In this document: positions 20,491-29,188 of the stretch, piece by piece
Position numbering within the stretch: position 1 is the first letter of the stretch
Layout of the letters: each line of letters begins with the position of its first letter
From: Serratia sp. Ag1
GTDB lineage: Bacteria; Pseudomonadota; Gammaproteobacteria; Enterobacterales; Enterobacteriaceae
Direction: 5' to 3'
Assembly (NCBI RefSeq): GCF_000743355.1
Contig: NZ_JQEI01000025.1
Span: 62,001 to 126,000 of the forward strand
DNA length: 64,000 nt
Program-made: the position numbers and the translations under genes
The notes under the pieces: model-generated
The model's input: the letters and a program-made list of their open reading frames with translations, nothing else
The model's database searches: none
What the model was told of the DNA's origin: nothing

Positions 20491-21981
20491 ATGATACCTG
20501 TCGTCGCGCTGGTCGGGCGCCCGAATGTGGGTAAATCCACCTTGTTTAACCGTTTAACACATACGCGCGATGCGCTGGTGGCGGATTTCCCCGGGCTAAC
20601 GCGAGACCGCAAGTATGGTCGTGCTGAAGTTGAGGGCAATGAATTTATTATCGTCGATACCGGGGGTATTGACGGCACGGAAGACGGTGTCGAAACCCGC
20701 ATGGCGGGGCAATCGCTGCTGGCGATTGAAGAAGCGGACATTGTGCTGTTTATGGTGGATGCCCGCGCTGGCTTGATGCCTGCCGATCAAGGAATTGCTC
20801 AGCATTTACGCAACCGTCAGAAGGCCACTTTCCTGGTTGCCAACAAAACCGACGGCATGGATCCCGATACTGCCACCGCAGATTTCTATGCGCTGGGGCT
20901 GGGTGAGGTATTTGCCATCGCTGCATCCCATGGGCGCGGTGTGGCGCAACTGATCGAACATGTGCTGGTGCCATTCCTCCCAGAGAAGCCAGAGGAAGTG
21001 GAACTGACCGAAGAAGAGGCTAACGCAGCCTATTGGGCAGAGCAAGACGGTGAAATCGCGGAAGACGGTGAAGGTGAAGAGCCGGAAGACGACTTCAACC
21101 CGCAAGATTTGCCGATCAAACTGGCGATCGTGGGCCGCCCTAACGTAGGTAAGTCTACGCTAACTAACCGTATCCTCGGCGAGGAGCGGGTGGTGGTGTA
21201 TGACATGCCGGGCACGACCCGTGACAGCATCTATATCCCGATGACGCGCGACGAGCGCGAATATGTGCTGATCGACACCGCTGGGGTGCGTAAGCGCGGC
21301 AAAGTCACCGAAACGGTAGAAAAGTTCTCGGTAATCAAAACGCTGCAGGCGATTGAAGATGCCAACGTGGTGTTGCTGGTGATCGATGCCCGTGAAGGCA
21401 TTTCCGATCAGGATCTCTCCTTGTTGGGCTTTATCCTCAATAGTGGGCGCTCACTGGTGATTGCGGTCAATAAGTGGGATGGCATGAGTGAAGAAGCGCG
21501 TGAGCACGTGAAAGAGATGCTCGATCTGCGCTTGGGCTTCGTCGATTTCGCCCGCGTGCATTTTATCTCTGCGCTGCACGGCAGTGGTGTTGGTAACTTG
21601 TTTGAATCCGTATTGGAAGCTTACGAGTGTTCGACCCGCCGCGTGAATACCTCAATGCTCACCAAAATCATGCAGATGGCTACCGACGACCATCAGCCGC
21701 CGTTGGTACGTGGCCGCCGCGTGAAGCTGAAATATGCCCATGCCGGTGGATATAACCCGCCGATCGTGGTGATCCACGGTAACCAGGTGTCCGATCTGTC
21801 GGATTCGTACAAGCGTTACCTGATGAATTATTTCCGCCGCTCATTGAACGTGATGGGTACGCCGATCCGTATTCAGTTCAAAGAGGGGGATAACCCGTTT
21901 GCCGGTAAGCGCAATACGTTGACCCCGAATCAGATGCGCAAGCGCAAGCGCTTGATGAGCCATCTGAAGAAATCAAAATAG
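20491..21981 (+). CDS. der: Ribosome assembly GTPase Der
   Basis: The 496-residue protein has two tandem GTPase domains, each with a [10 protein letters not shown]-loop (near residues 9 and 212), a DTGG/DTAG switch and an NKxD motif. An acidic linker (EEEANAAYW to EEPEDDF) joins them, and a C-terminal KH-like domain follows. It acts in maturation of the 50S ribosomal subunit and is essential in E. coli. Confidence 0.98.
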   Translation: MIPVVALVGRPNVGKSTLFNRLTHTRDALVADFPGLTRDRKYGRAEVEGNEFIIVDTGGIDGTEDGVETRMAGQSLLAIEEADIVLFMVDARAGLMPADQGIAQHLRNRQKATFLVANKTDGMDPDTATADFYALGLGEVFAIAASHGRGVAQLIEHVLVPFLPEKPEEVELTEEEANAAYWAEQDGEIAEDGEGEEPEDDFNPQDLPIKLAIVGRPNVGKSTLTNRILGEERVVVYDMPGTTRDSIYIPMTRDEREYVLIDTAGVRKRGKVTETVEKFSVIKTLQAIEDANVVLLVIDAREGISDQDLSLLGFILNSGRSLVIAVNKWDGMSEEAREHVKEMLDLRLGFVDFARVHFISALHGSGVGNLFESVLEAYECSTRRVNTSMLTKIMQMATDDHQPPLVRGRRVKLKYAHAGGYNPPIVVIHGNQVSDLSDSYKRYLMNYFRRSLNVMGTPIRIQFKEGDNPFAGKRNTLTPNQMRKRKRLMSHLKKSK

Positions 21982-22086
21982 TAGCAACAGGGCGTGGTAT
22001 TGATACCGCGCCCTATTTTTATCTGCCTGAAATCGTTTTATTATCTGTGTATTACAACCTTTTACTGCCCTCCGCGAAGGATCGTC

Positions 22087-23043
22087 ATGTCCTGGGAAAC
22101 CTGGAGTTTTGCATTTAACGTTACCGTTCCAAATCTGCTGATGATGCTATTGGGTATTCTGTTGCGGTACACGCGGCTGATGGACGATCGTTTTATCGAC
22201 GGTGCCAGCAAGCTGGTGTTCAATCTCGCTTTGCCCTGCCTGCTGTTTTTCAGCATTGCCACTAATCATCCGCAACTGCGGGATAACGTTCCGCTGGTGA
22301 TTTATGGGGCTTTGGGTACGATTTTCACCTTCCTGTTGCTGGAAGTGGCGGCGAAGTGGCTAGTGAAAGAGCCCCGTGAGCGCGGGGTGTTTGTGCAAGG
22401 AGGCTTCCGTGCCAATACGGCAATCGTTGGCCTGGCTTACGCCATGACGGCCTACGGTGATGAAGGGGTAGCGATTGCTTCGTTATACCTGACCGTAACG
22501 GTGATCCTGTTTAATATCCTGTCGGTGATTACCTTGACGCGCAGCTTGCAGGGTGGGCAAGGGAAAAAGATTAAGCATTCGTCATTGCTGCGCAGTATTG
22601 TCACCAATCCGCTGATTATTGGCCTGCTGAGCGGGTTAGCTTATGCACAAACCGGGCTGGGTATTCCGCAGGTCTTCAAACAGACCGGCACTTATATCTC
22701 CGGGCTTTCGCTACCGCTGGCGCTGCTGTGTACCGGTGCCAGCCTGGATTTACGCGCGATGTTCCGCTCGTCCAACGTCGCTGCGCTCGCGTCATCCGCT
22801 AAGCTGTTTCTGGTGCCGATGCTGATGACATTTGGGGGATGGCTATTTGGTTTCCACGGTGCAGCGCTGGGGATTATCTTCCTGTTTTCAGCCACGCCAA
22901 CGGCATCGGGCAGCTATGTCATGACTCGCGCCATGGGCGGCAATGCCACATTGGCTGCCAATATTATTGCCATCACCACCGTCGGCTCATTTTTTACTAC
23001 CGTGTTTGGGATCTATCTCCTACGCTCGTGGGGCGTGATTTAA
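22087..23043 (+). CDS. AEC-family auxin efflux-type carrier
   Basis: This 318-residue protein starts at ATG 22087 after a GAAGGA ribosome site. It has about ten hydrophobic segments with the AEC-family two-bundle pattern (FRANTAIVGLAYAMTAYG in the first half, GSYVMTRAMGGNATLAANI in the second). Bacterial AEC members move malate, malonate or related organic acids, or are uncharacterised. It is inserted between der and yfgJ, which are adjacent in E. coli. The substrate cannot be told. Confidence 0.8.
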   Translation: MSWETWSFAFNVTVPNLLMMLLGILLRYTRLMDDRFIDGASKLVFNLALPCLLFFSIATNHPQLRDNVPLVIYGALGTIFTFLLLEVAAKWLVKEPRERGVFVQGGFRANTAIVGLAYAMTAYGDEGVAIASLYLTVTVILFNILSVITLTRSLQGGQGKKIKHSSLLRSIVTNPLIIGLLSGLAYAQTGLGIPQVFKQTGTYISGLSLPLALLCTGASLDLRAMFRSSNVAALASSAKLFLVPMLMTFGGWLFGFHGAALGIIFLFSATPTASGSYVMTRAMGGNATLAANIIAITTVGSFFTTVFGIYLLRSWGVI

Positions 23044-23059
23044 TTTGAGGGAAAGAAAG

Positions 23060-23281
23060 ATGGATGCAATCTGTCCTGACTGTGCTCAGCCGATGAGCTG
23101 GGTAAAGGGGAATTATCACTGTGATGCCTGCAACAGGGACTATCGGCAGATCGCCGAGTGCCCCGACTGTGGGCAACTTTTGCAGGAGTTGAAAGCCTGC
23201 GGCGCGGTGGATTACCTGTGCCAGCATGGTCATGGGCTGATCTCTAAAAAGCGCGTCAAGTTCAGCTATCAGCCACTTTAA
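23060..23281 (+). CDS. yfgJ: YfgJ-like double zinc-ribbon protein
   Basis: The protein has 73 residues from ATG 23060 (MDAICPDCAQPMSWV). It contains three CxxC-type pairs (CPDC, CDAC, CPDC), forming two zinc-ribbon folds, and the E. coli YfgJ tail LKACGAVDYxCQHGHGLISKKRV. Function is unknown. It converges with the LacI-type gene with only three bases between the stop codons. Confidence 0.9.
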   Translation: MDAICPDCAQPMSWVKGNYHCDACNRDYRQIAECPDCGQLLQELKACGAVDYLCQHGHGLISKKRVKFSYQPL

Positions 23282-23284
23282 CCG

Positions 23285-24367
23285 TTAAACATCATACAGG
23301 CGGTGATCGTGCGTACTCACCGCGGGTGATACCTTGTTTGGGCTGAGGCGTTTAACCGAAGCGCGCACCACCAACCGCCCACAGAGCAGCATATTGCACG
23401 GTGGCGCATCCGATCGCAGCATGCGGCGTTGCAACAGCCCAATAGCTTCCTGGCCCAACTCATCGCGTGGTACGTGTACCGAGGTGAGTGGGACATCATG
23501 AATGGCCGCCAGATTAAAACCATCGGTGCTCATCACCGAAATATCCCCCGGTACGTTAAGTTGCATCTTCCTAAGCGCATTAACTGCGCCAACGGCCATA
23601 TAGTCGCCGCCGGTCAGGATGGCGCTGGGCAAACGTGCCCGATCGTCAATGCCGTGAATAAACGTTGTCAGTGCCTGTTCGGCTTCTTCACTACCAAAAC
23701 CGGATGTAGCGATCAGGTGTTGGCTGTCATCGAAAGCAATGTTATGCCAGCTATAAGCCTGACGGATGCCTGCCAGACGTAATTCCATGGTGTTGCGGCG
23801 CAGGCATTGCAGGTTGAGAATGTGGCTATGCCCTTGCTGAAACAAGTAGTTGGCAGAATATTCACCGATCAGTTGATGGTCGGGTGAAACGCTGTCGAGG
23901 CGCATCTGGCGATCAGTGCAGTTAATCAAAACACAGGGTTTATTCAGATCGGCGGCCAGCGTATGGATATGCTCATCATCAATGCCGATAATCAACGCGG
24001 CTTCGGTTTGCGGATCGCTCATTTTTTCCAGGAACAGCGCACTGTCGCTGTGAGTTTCCTCCAGCCCACAGTAGCGGATCCGCACTTCATGCTCAGCCAG
24101 TGCAGCGGTGATCCCCTGAATCACTTTGTAATAGAATATATCGGTGCGCACGTCGAAAGCGCGCTGTGGTGCAAACACCATCACGTTATTCAACATCAGC
24201 CTGCCGTTGGAAAGCCCTTGCAGGATGCCGTTCTGTTGTGCGCACTCCAGCACCCGCTGGCGTGCTGCTTGGCTGGTGTTGGCTTTCCCCGCTAATACGC
24301 GGGAAACGGTACTGATGGAAAGGCCGGTTTGGCGGGCAATTTCCTGTATTTTCAGCTTTCCATTCAT
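23285..24367 (-). CDS. LacI/GalR-family repressor of the adjacent glycoside locus
   Basis: The protein has 360 residues from ATG 24367, chosen because AAGGAG lies at good spacing and the HTH begins at once (LKIQEIARQTGLSISTVSRVLAGKA). A periplasmic-binding-protein-like sensor domain follows (about 60-340). It is divergent from the MFS carrier and GH31 gene, so it most likely represses them and responds to their sugar. No close named homolog was recognised. Confidence 0.85.
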   Translation of the reverse strand: MNGKLKIQEIARQTGLSISTVSRVLAGKANTSQAARQRVLECAQQNGILQGLSNGRLMLNNVMVFAPQRAFDVRTDIFYYKVIQGITAALAEHEVRIRYCGLEETHSDSALFLEKMSDPQTEAALIIGIDDEHIHTLAADLNKPCVLINCTDRQMRLDSVSPDHQLIGEYSANYLFQQGHSHILNLQCLRRNTMELRLAGIRQAYSWHNIAFDDSQHLIATSGFGSEEAEQALTTFIHGIDDRARLPSAILTGGDYMAVGAVNALRKMQLNVPGDISVMSTDGFNLAAIHDVPLTSVHVPRDELGQEAIGLLQRRMLRSDAPPCNMLLCGRLVVRASVKRLSPNKVSPAVSTHDHRLYDV

Positions 24368-24525
24368 TCTGTGATCTCCTTCAAATTCACTGATGAGAAT
24401 ATTTTCACAGTGCTTTCTGGCTTGTGAACAGCTTCTGATTGCCATTATGGCGATATTTTAGCTCGCTTATGAAAATTTTTGCAAAAAACACCATTTCGCT
24501 CCATCACTTCACTGGTTAGTCTGTT

Positions 24526-24566
24526 TTGGTACACCAATTTATAGATTTATCAGGCCAATTTATTGG
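24526..24566. promoter_or_regulatory. Candidate operators of the LacI-type regulator
   Basis: Two short palindromes lie in the divergent gap: TTGGTACACCAA (24526-24537) and CCAATTTATTGG (24555-24566). The half-site CCAAT/ATTGG and TTGGT/ACCAA are related, at about 29 bp centre-to-centre. They are plausible repressor sites between the divergent genes; no binding evidence exists. Confidence 0.35.
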
Positions 24567-24627
24567 GCTGAATTACAAGTAAAACAAAAATTAAATCATA
24601 GGGTTGTCATAGCGGCAGAGTTGTATT

Positions 24628-24643
24628 TGTGAGCGTTATCACA
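24628..24643 (+). promoter_or_regulatory. CRP site upstream of the MFS/GH31 operon
   Basis: TGTGAGCGTTATCACA has perfect CRP half-sites TGTGA and TCACA with 6-bp spacing. It lies 75 bp before the MFS start codon. It implies cAMP-CRP control of the glycoside locus. Confidence 0.8.
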
Positions 24644-24718
24644 AGAGTTCGCTGTTAACACTTCCGATAGAAACATGTGCTCTACCAAAAAGGTGCATTG
24701 TCACCACGGAGATTCGAG

Positions 24719-26023
24719 ATGAGCGTAGAAATCGAACAAGTCGCTGTACGCAGTGGCCGCAAATTCAAATCGTTGCGCTGGTGGATGCTGGCGCTGTTCT
24801 TGCTTGGGGTAACGGTTAACTACATTACCCGTAACTCGCTGGGTATTCTGGCACCGGAGTTGAAAACCAGCCTGAACATGACCACCGAGCAATATTCCTG
24901 GGTGGTGGCGTCGTTCCAGTTGGCCTATACCGTATTCCAACCGATTTGCGGTTGGCTGATTGATGTTATCGGCCTGAAAATGGGCTTCCTGATCTGCGCC
25001 AGTATCTGGGCAGTGGTGTGTATGATGCATGCCGGAGCAGGAACCTGGCTGCAATTAGCGATCCTGCGCTTCTTTATGGGGGGAGCGGAAGCCGCCGCCA
25101 CGCCGGGCAACGCCAAAGCGATTTCTGACTGGTTCCCGAAAAAGGAACGGCCAATTGCTGCCGGTTGGGCTGGCGTTGGTTTCTCCATCGGTGCCATGTT
25201 GGCTCCGCCGATTATTGTTATCGCGCACGTTTCTTTTGGCTGGCAGGGGGCGTTCCTGTTTTCCGGGGCTTTGGGTTTGGTGTGGGTCGTGCTGTGGTGG
25301 CTGTTTTACCATTCACCAAAGCAGCACCCGAATTTGAGCCAGAAAGAATTTGAACTGATTCATGAAGATAATGAGCCGGTATTGCCAAAGCTGCCGTTCT
25401 TCAAATCGCTGGCAATCCTGTGCAGAAACAAAAAATTCTACGGTATCGCCATTCCGGCATTTCTGGCCGAGCCTGCCTGGGCGGTATTCAGCTTCTGGGT
25501 GCCACTTTATCTGGCGACTGAACGCGGTATGGATCTCAAGCAGATCGCCATGTTTGCCTGGCTGCCATTCCTGGCGGCGGATATCGGCAGCGTCGCCAGT
25601 GGCTATCTCACCACGCTGTATCGCAAATGGTTTGGCTGTTCACGGGTGAACTCGGTGGTAGCCAGTTCAGTGACCGGTGCTTTCATGATGGTATCGCTGG
25701 CGTTTGTGGCAATCACTAAAGATCCTTATATCGCGATCGCGCTGATCTCTGTCGGCGGCTTTGGCCACCAGGTGATCTCCTGCATGTTGAGCGCACTGGT
25801 GGTGGAATCGTTCGATAAAAACCAGATGGCGACGGTTAACGGCATGCGCGGTTCCAGTGCCTGGATCGCCAGCTTCCTGTTTACGTTGCTGATCGGTGCG
25901 GTTTCCGACACCGTTGGCTTCAACCCACTGTTTGTTGCCATGGGCTTCTTCGATTTGATCGGTGCGATGTTCCTGATTGGCCTGATCGCTGAACGTGGCA
26001 AGAAGCCATCACCTACTGTTTAA
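24719..26023 (+). CDS. MFS carrier of the ExuT-like anion:cation symporter type
   Basis: The protein has 434 residues from ATG 24719, preceded by ACGGAGA. It has twelve predicted membrane helices. The N-terminal helix region NYITRNSLGILAPEL and the segment FFMGGAEAAATPGNAKAISDWFPKKER are typical of the hexuronate/phthalate carrier family. The gene is followed 12 bp later by a GH31 glycosidase, so the substrate may be a glycoside whose aglycone or sugar is acidic. This is inference from family and context. Confidence 0.8.
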   Translation: MSVEIEQVAVRSGRKFKSLRWWMLALFLLGVTVNYITRNSLGILAPELKTSLNMTTEQYSWVVASFQLAYTVFQPICGWLIDVIGLKMGFLICASIWAVVCMMHAGAGTWLQLAILRFFMGGAEAAATPGNAKAISDWFPKKERPIAAGWAGVGFSIGAMLAPPIIVIAHVSFGWQGAFLFSGALGLVWVVLWWLFYHSPKQHPNLSQKEFELIHEDNEPVLPKLPFFKSLAILCRNKKFYGIAIPAFLAEPAWAVFSFWVPLYLATERGMDLKQIAMFAWLPFLAADIGSVASGYLTTLYRKWFGCSRVNSVVASSVTGAFMMVSLAFVAITKDPYIAIALISVGGFGHQVISCMLSALVVESFDKNQMATVNGMRGSSAWIASFLFTLLIGAVSDTVGFNPLFVAMGFFDLIGAMFLIGLIAERGKKPSPTV

Positions 26024-26035
26024 AGCTGGATCTCT

Positions 26036-28402
26036 ATGAAAACGTTAAAAAATTGGACTTTGGTGGGGCAATATGCCGATCGGATTGAGCTGCTGGTGGA
26101 TGAGCAGCACCTGTTCTGCCTGTATGTTTTGGAAAACTCACTGTTCCGCGTGTTGATTAAGCGCCAAGGTGAGCTGGCGTTGAACCGCACCTGGAGTATC
26201 GCCCCAGAAGGGGATGTCCCTTGGGAAGGGCGGGATCGTCTCAGTGTAGCCGGTTTTGGCTTACCTGGTTACCAATTGGAGATCGATAGTGCAAGTTTGA
26301 CGCTGGCTACCCCGCAACTGCGTGTGACGGTGCACCAGCCACTGTGGCTGGAGTGGGAATACTGTAACGCCGAGGGGGAATGGCAGCCGTTGGCGGCGGA
26401 TCGCCCGACCAGCGCTTATCTGCTCAATGCGCATGGCGACGGGGTGGCACATTACCAGCGCCGCTTTGCTAGCGAGCGTTACTATGGTTTGGGGGAAAAG
26501 GCGGGCGATCTGGAGCGCAGTGGCCGCCGTTACGAGATGCGTAACCTGGATGCGATGGGCTACAACGCCGCCAGCACCGATCCGCTCTATAAACATATTC
26601 CATTTACCATTACGCGCCGTACAGACGTCAGCTTTGGGCTGTTTTATGACAACCTGAGCAGTTGCTGGTTAGATCTGGGGAACGAGATCGACAACTATCA
26701 TTTGGCTTACCGCCGCTATCAGGCTGAAGCCGGAGATCTGGATTATTATCTGTTCCTCGGGCCGAAAGTGCTGGATGTCACCAAGGCTTTTGTGCGCCTG
26801 ACCGGTAAAACCCATTTCGGGCCGAAATGGAGCCTCGGTTACAGCGGTTCTACCATGCACTACACCGATGCACCGGATGCGCAGCAGCAGTTGCAGCAGT
26901 TTATCCAACTGTGTCAGCAGCATGATATTCCCTGCGATTCGTTCCAGCTCTCATCGGGTTACACCTCGATTGGCAACAAGCGTTATGTGTTCAACTGGAA
27001 CTACGACAAAGTGCCGCAGCCTAAACAGCTCAGTAAAGCCTTCCATGAGGCCGGGCTGAAGCTGGCCGCGAATATCAAACCTTGTCTGTTGCAGGATCAC
27101 CCGCAGTACCAACAGGTGGCAGAGCAGGGGTTGTTTATCCGTGATTCGGAAAGCAACACACCGGAACGCTCAAGCTTTTGGGACGACGAAGGTTCACACC
27201 TCGACTTCACCAATCCGGCTACGGTGCGCTGGTGGCAGCAGGGGGTAACAGAGCAACTGTTGGCCATGGGTATCGACGCTACCTGGAATGACAATAACGA
27301 ATATGAAGTCTGGGACGGTGAAGCGCGTTGCCACGGTTTTGGTCAACCGATTGCCATCAAACATATTCGCCCGGTGATGCCGCTGCTGATGATGCGCGCC
27401 TCGCTGGAAGCTCAACAGCGTTTTGCACCGCACCTGCGCCCTTACCTGATCTCCCGTTCTGGCTGTGCGGGCATGCAGCGCTACGTGCAAACCTGGAGCG
27501 GTGACAACCGCACCAACTGGCAAACCCTGCGCTACAACACCCGGATGGGGTTGGGCATGAGCCTGTCGGGGCTATTCAACGTCGGGCATGACGTTGGTGG
27601 TTTTTCCGGCGATAAACCGGATGCTGAACTGTTTGTACGCTGGGTGCAGAACGGCGTAATGCATCCGCGTTTTACCATCCATTCGTGGAATGATGATGCA
27701 ACCGTTAATGAGCCCTGGATGTATCCGGCGGCGACGCCGATGATTCGTGAAGCGATTAACCTGCGTTATCGCCTGATGCCGTACTTCTACACTCTGCTGT
27801 GGCTGGCGAGTACCGATGATGAGCCGATGCTGCGGCCAACGTTTCTCGATCATGAGCATGATGAGCGTACTTTGCGGGAAACCGATGATTTCCTGATTGG
27901 CCGCGATCTGCTGGTGGCCAGCGTGGTGGAACAAGGGCAGCGCCAGCGTGAGGTTTATCTGCCAGATAACGGCGACGGTTGGTACTGCTTTTATAGCGGC
28001 CAGTGGTATAGCGGTGGTCAGACGATTGTCTTGGATGCACCGTTGGAACGCCTGCCGTTACTGGTGCGTGCTGGTGCTGCACTGCCGTTGTCACAACGTT
28101 TTGCCCATGTGGATATCGCCGCAGACGATCGCCGTGAATTGCAGTTATTCCCTACCAAAGGTTGTGGGTGCTCTGCGGGCTTATTGTTTGAAGATGATGG
28201 CGAAAGCTATGGCTGGCAGCAGGACAATGCGTTGTGGTTACAGTGGCAAGCGGTCAGCGACAGTGTGCGCATTGAATTGACTATTACCGCCGAAGGGCAT
28301 TTTAAACCGGCCTGGCAAACGCTGGATATCACGCTGCCCGCCGGTGAAACCCGTGAGCTGTGGGTGAATGGGGTTCGTGGTAATAGTTATGCATTAAGCT
28401 AA
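26036..28402 (+). CDS. GH31 alpha-glycosidase
   Basis: The 788-residue cytosolic protein is a full-length GH31 enzyme. An N-terminal beta-sandwich precedes the (beta/alpha)8 barrel. The nucleophile is D419 in the WNDNNE motif and the acid/base is probably D490 in WSGDNRTNW. GVMHPRFTIHSWN and the C-terminal beta-domains are also present. GH31 includes alpha-glucosidases, alpha-xylosidases and sulfoquinovosidases; the exact substrate cannot be told from motifs. It shares an operon with the MFS carrier. Confidence 0.88.
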   Translation: MKTLKNWTLVGQYADRIELLVDEQHLFCLYVLENSLFRVLIKRQGELALNRTWSIAPEGDVPWEGRDRLSVAGFGLPGYQLEIDSASLTLATPQLRVTVHQPLWLEWEYCNAEGEWQPLAADRPTSAYLLNAHGDGVAHYQRRFASERYYGLGEKAGDLERSGRRYEMRNLDAMGYNAASTDPLYKHIPFTITRRTDVSFGLFYDNLSSCWLDLGNEIDNYHLAYRRYQAEAGDLDYYLFLGPKVLDVTKAFVRLTGKTHFGPKWSLGYSGSTMHYTDAPDAQQQLQQFIQLCQQHDIPCDSFQLSSGYTSIGNKRYVFNWNYDKVPQPKQLSKAFHEAGLKLAANIKPCLLQDHPQYQQVAEQGLFIRDSESNTPERSSFWDDEGSHLDFTNPATVRWWQQGVTEQLLAMGIDATWNDNNEYEVWDGEARCHGFGQPIAIKHIRPVMPLLMMRASLEAQQRFAPHLRPYLISRSGCAGMQRYVQTWSGDNRTNWQTLRYNTRMGLGMSLSGLFNVGHDVGGFSGDKPDAELFVRWVQNGVMHPRFTIHSWNDDATVNEPWMYPAATPMIREAINLRYRLMPYFYTLLWLASTDDEPMLRPTFLDHEHDERTLRETDDFLIGRDLLVASVVEQGQRQREVYLPDNGDGWYCFYSGQWYSGGQTIVLDAPLERLPLLVRAGAALPLSQRFAHVDIAADDRRELQLFPTKGCGCSAGLLFEDDGESYGWQQDNALWLQWQAVSDSVRIELTITAEGHFKPAWQTLDITLPAGETRELWVNGVRGNSYALS

Positions 28403-28418
28403 GGTTATGCCAAACGAT

Positions 28419-28436
28419 TTACGATCACGATCGTAA
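28419..28436. promoter_or_regulatory. Perfect 18-bp palindrome downstream of the GH31 gene
   Basis: TTACGATCACGATCGTAA has 8-bp arms with a 2-bp centre. It begins 16 bp after the GH31 stop and precedes a terminator. It has the form of a dimeric regulator site, but no promoter is next to it. The regulator is unknown. Confidence 0.35.
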
Positions 28437-28444
28437 TGGAACCG

Positions 28445-28490
28445 ATCCCCAAGGGCGTATTCTATGCTGCTCTTGGGGATAATTTTTTTT
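28445..28490 (+). terminator. Rho-independent terminator of the MFS/GH31 operon
   Basis: The stem ATCCCCAAG/CTTGGGGAT is followed by AATTTTTTTT. It separates the glycosidase from the next gene. Confidence 0.85.
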
Positions 28491-28644
28491 AATATTGCCG
28501 ACGGCGTGATCCTCTCTGATATATTCTCTGTCAACGTACTGTTATATCCTCTTTTATAAGAAACTGTATCTATATCTCTCCAAGTGAAAAAATTAACGTG
28601 TTTAACTTCCTGAATAAGCAACGATATTAATCACAAGAGAGAAC

Positions 28645-29121
28645 ATGATGACCAAATATATCTCAATGGCTCTGGTGGCGATTTTTATGTCTGGCAGCGC
28701 ACCTGCAATAGCAAAAGATAAATCCCACGATGGTAAAAATAACATCACTTTTTTTGATTCGGGTAAATTTACCGGGTTGCCTTTTTCTGATGGCGTCAGA
28801 GTAGGGAATATTCTGTTCCTTTCCGGGGAAATTGCCTCAGAAAGACAGCCCGATAATACCTTTAAAGTTATTCCTGGTGGCATTAAAGCCGAAACAAAGA
28901 AGATCTTTGAAAATATCCGCGCATCCCTGAATGAAAAAGGGTATGAGATGAAGGATATTGTCAAATGCACGGTAATGTTAGCTGATATGTCTGAGTGGGC
29001 TGAGTTTAATGAAGTTTATCAGACCTTTTTCAGCCAACCTTATCCTGCAAGAAGCGCATTTGGAGTCAGTGGGTTGGCACTCGGCGCTAAGGCCGAAGTG
29101 GAGTGTATTGCTGCCAAATAA
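28645..29121 (+). CDS. Exported RidA/YjgF-family protein
   Basis: This 158-residue protein consists of a signal peptide (about 1-23, ending PAIAKD) and a complete RidA fold. The family arginine is present in YPARSAFGV, and LFLSGEIA and MKDIVKCTVML are conserved. Classical RidA deaminates 2-aminoacrylate in the cytosol. An exported version must act on something else, or has lost that role. A second ATG at 28648 is equally usable. Its AT-richer sequence than the neighbours hints at acquisition. Confidence 0.75.
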   Translation: MMTKYISMALVAIFMSGSAPAIAKDKSHDGKNNITFFDSGKFTGLPFSDGVRVGNILFLSGEIASERQPDNTFKVIPGGIKAETKKIFENIRASLNEKGYEMKDIVKCTVMLADMSEWAEFNEVYQTFFSQPYPARSAFGVSGLALGAKAEVECIAAK

Positions 29122-29142
29122 ATATCATGCAGGCTGCATTGC

Positions 29143-29180
29143 GGCTGTATCCCGCTCTTTTGCTGGATACAGCCTGTTTT
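29143..29180 (+). terminator. Terminator after the exported RidA-like gene
   Basis: The stem GGCTGTATCC/GGATACAGCC with a 12-base loop is followed by TGTTTT. It lies in the gap to the convergent xseA. Confidence 0.8.
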
Positions 29181-29188
29181 CACGGCCA

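Noticed and set aside
28602..28970. 122-residue minus-strand frame over the RidA-like gene
   Set aside because: It is antisense to a gene with a recognisable fold and signal peptide; no supporting features.
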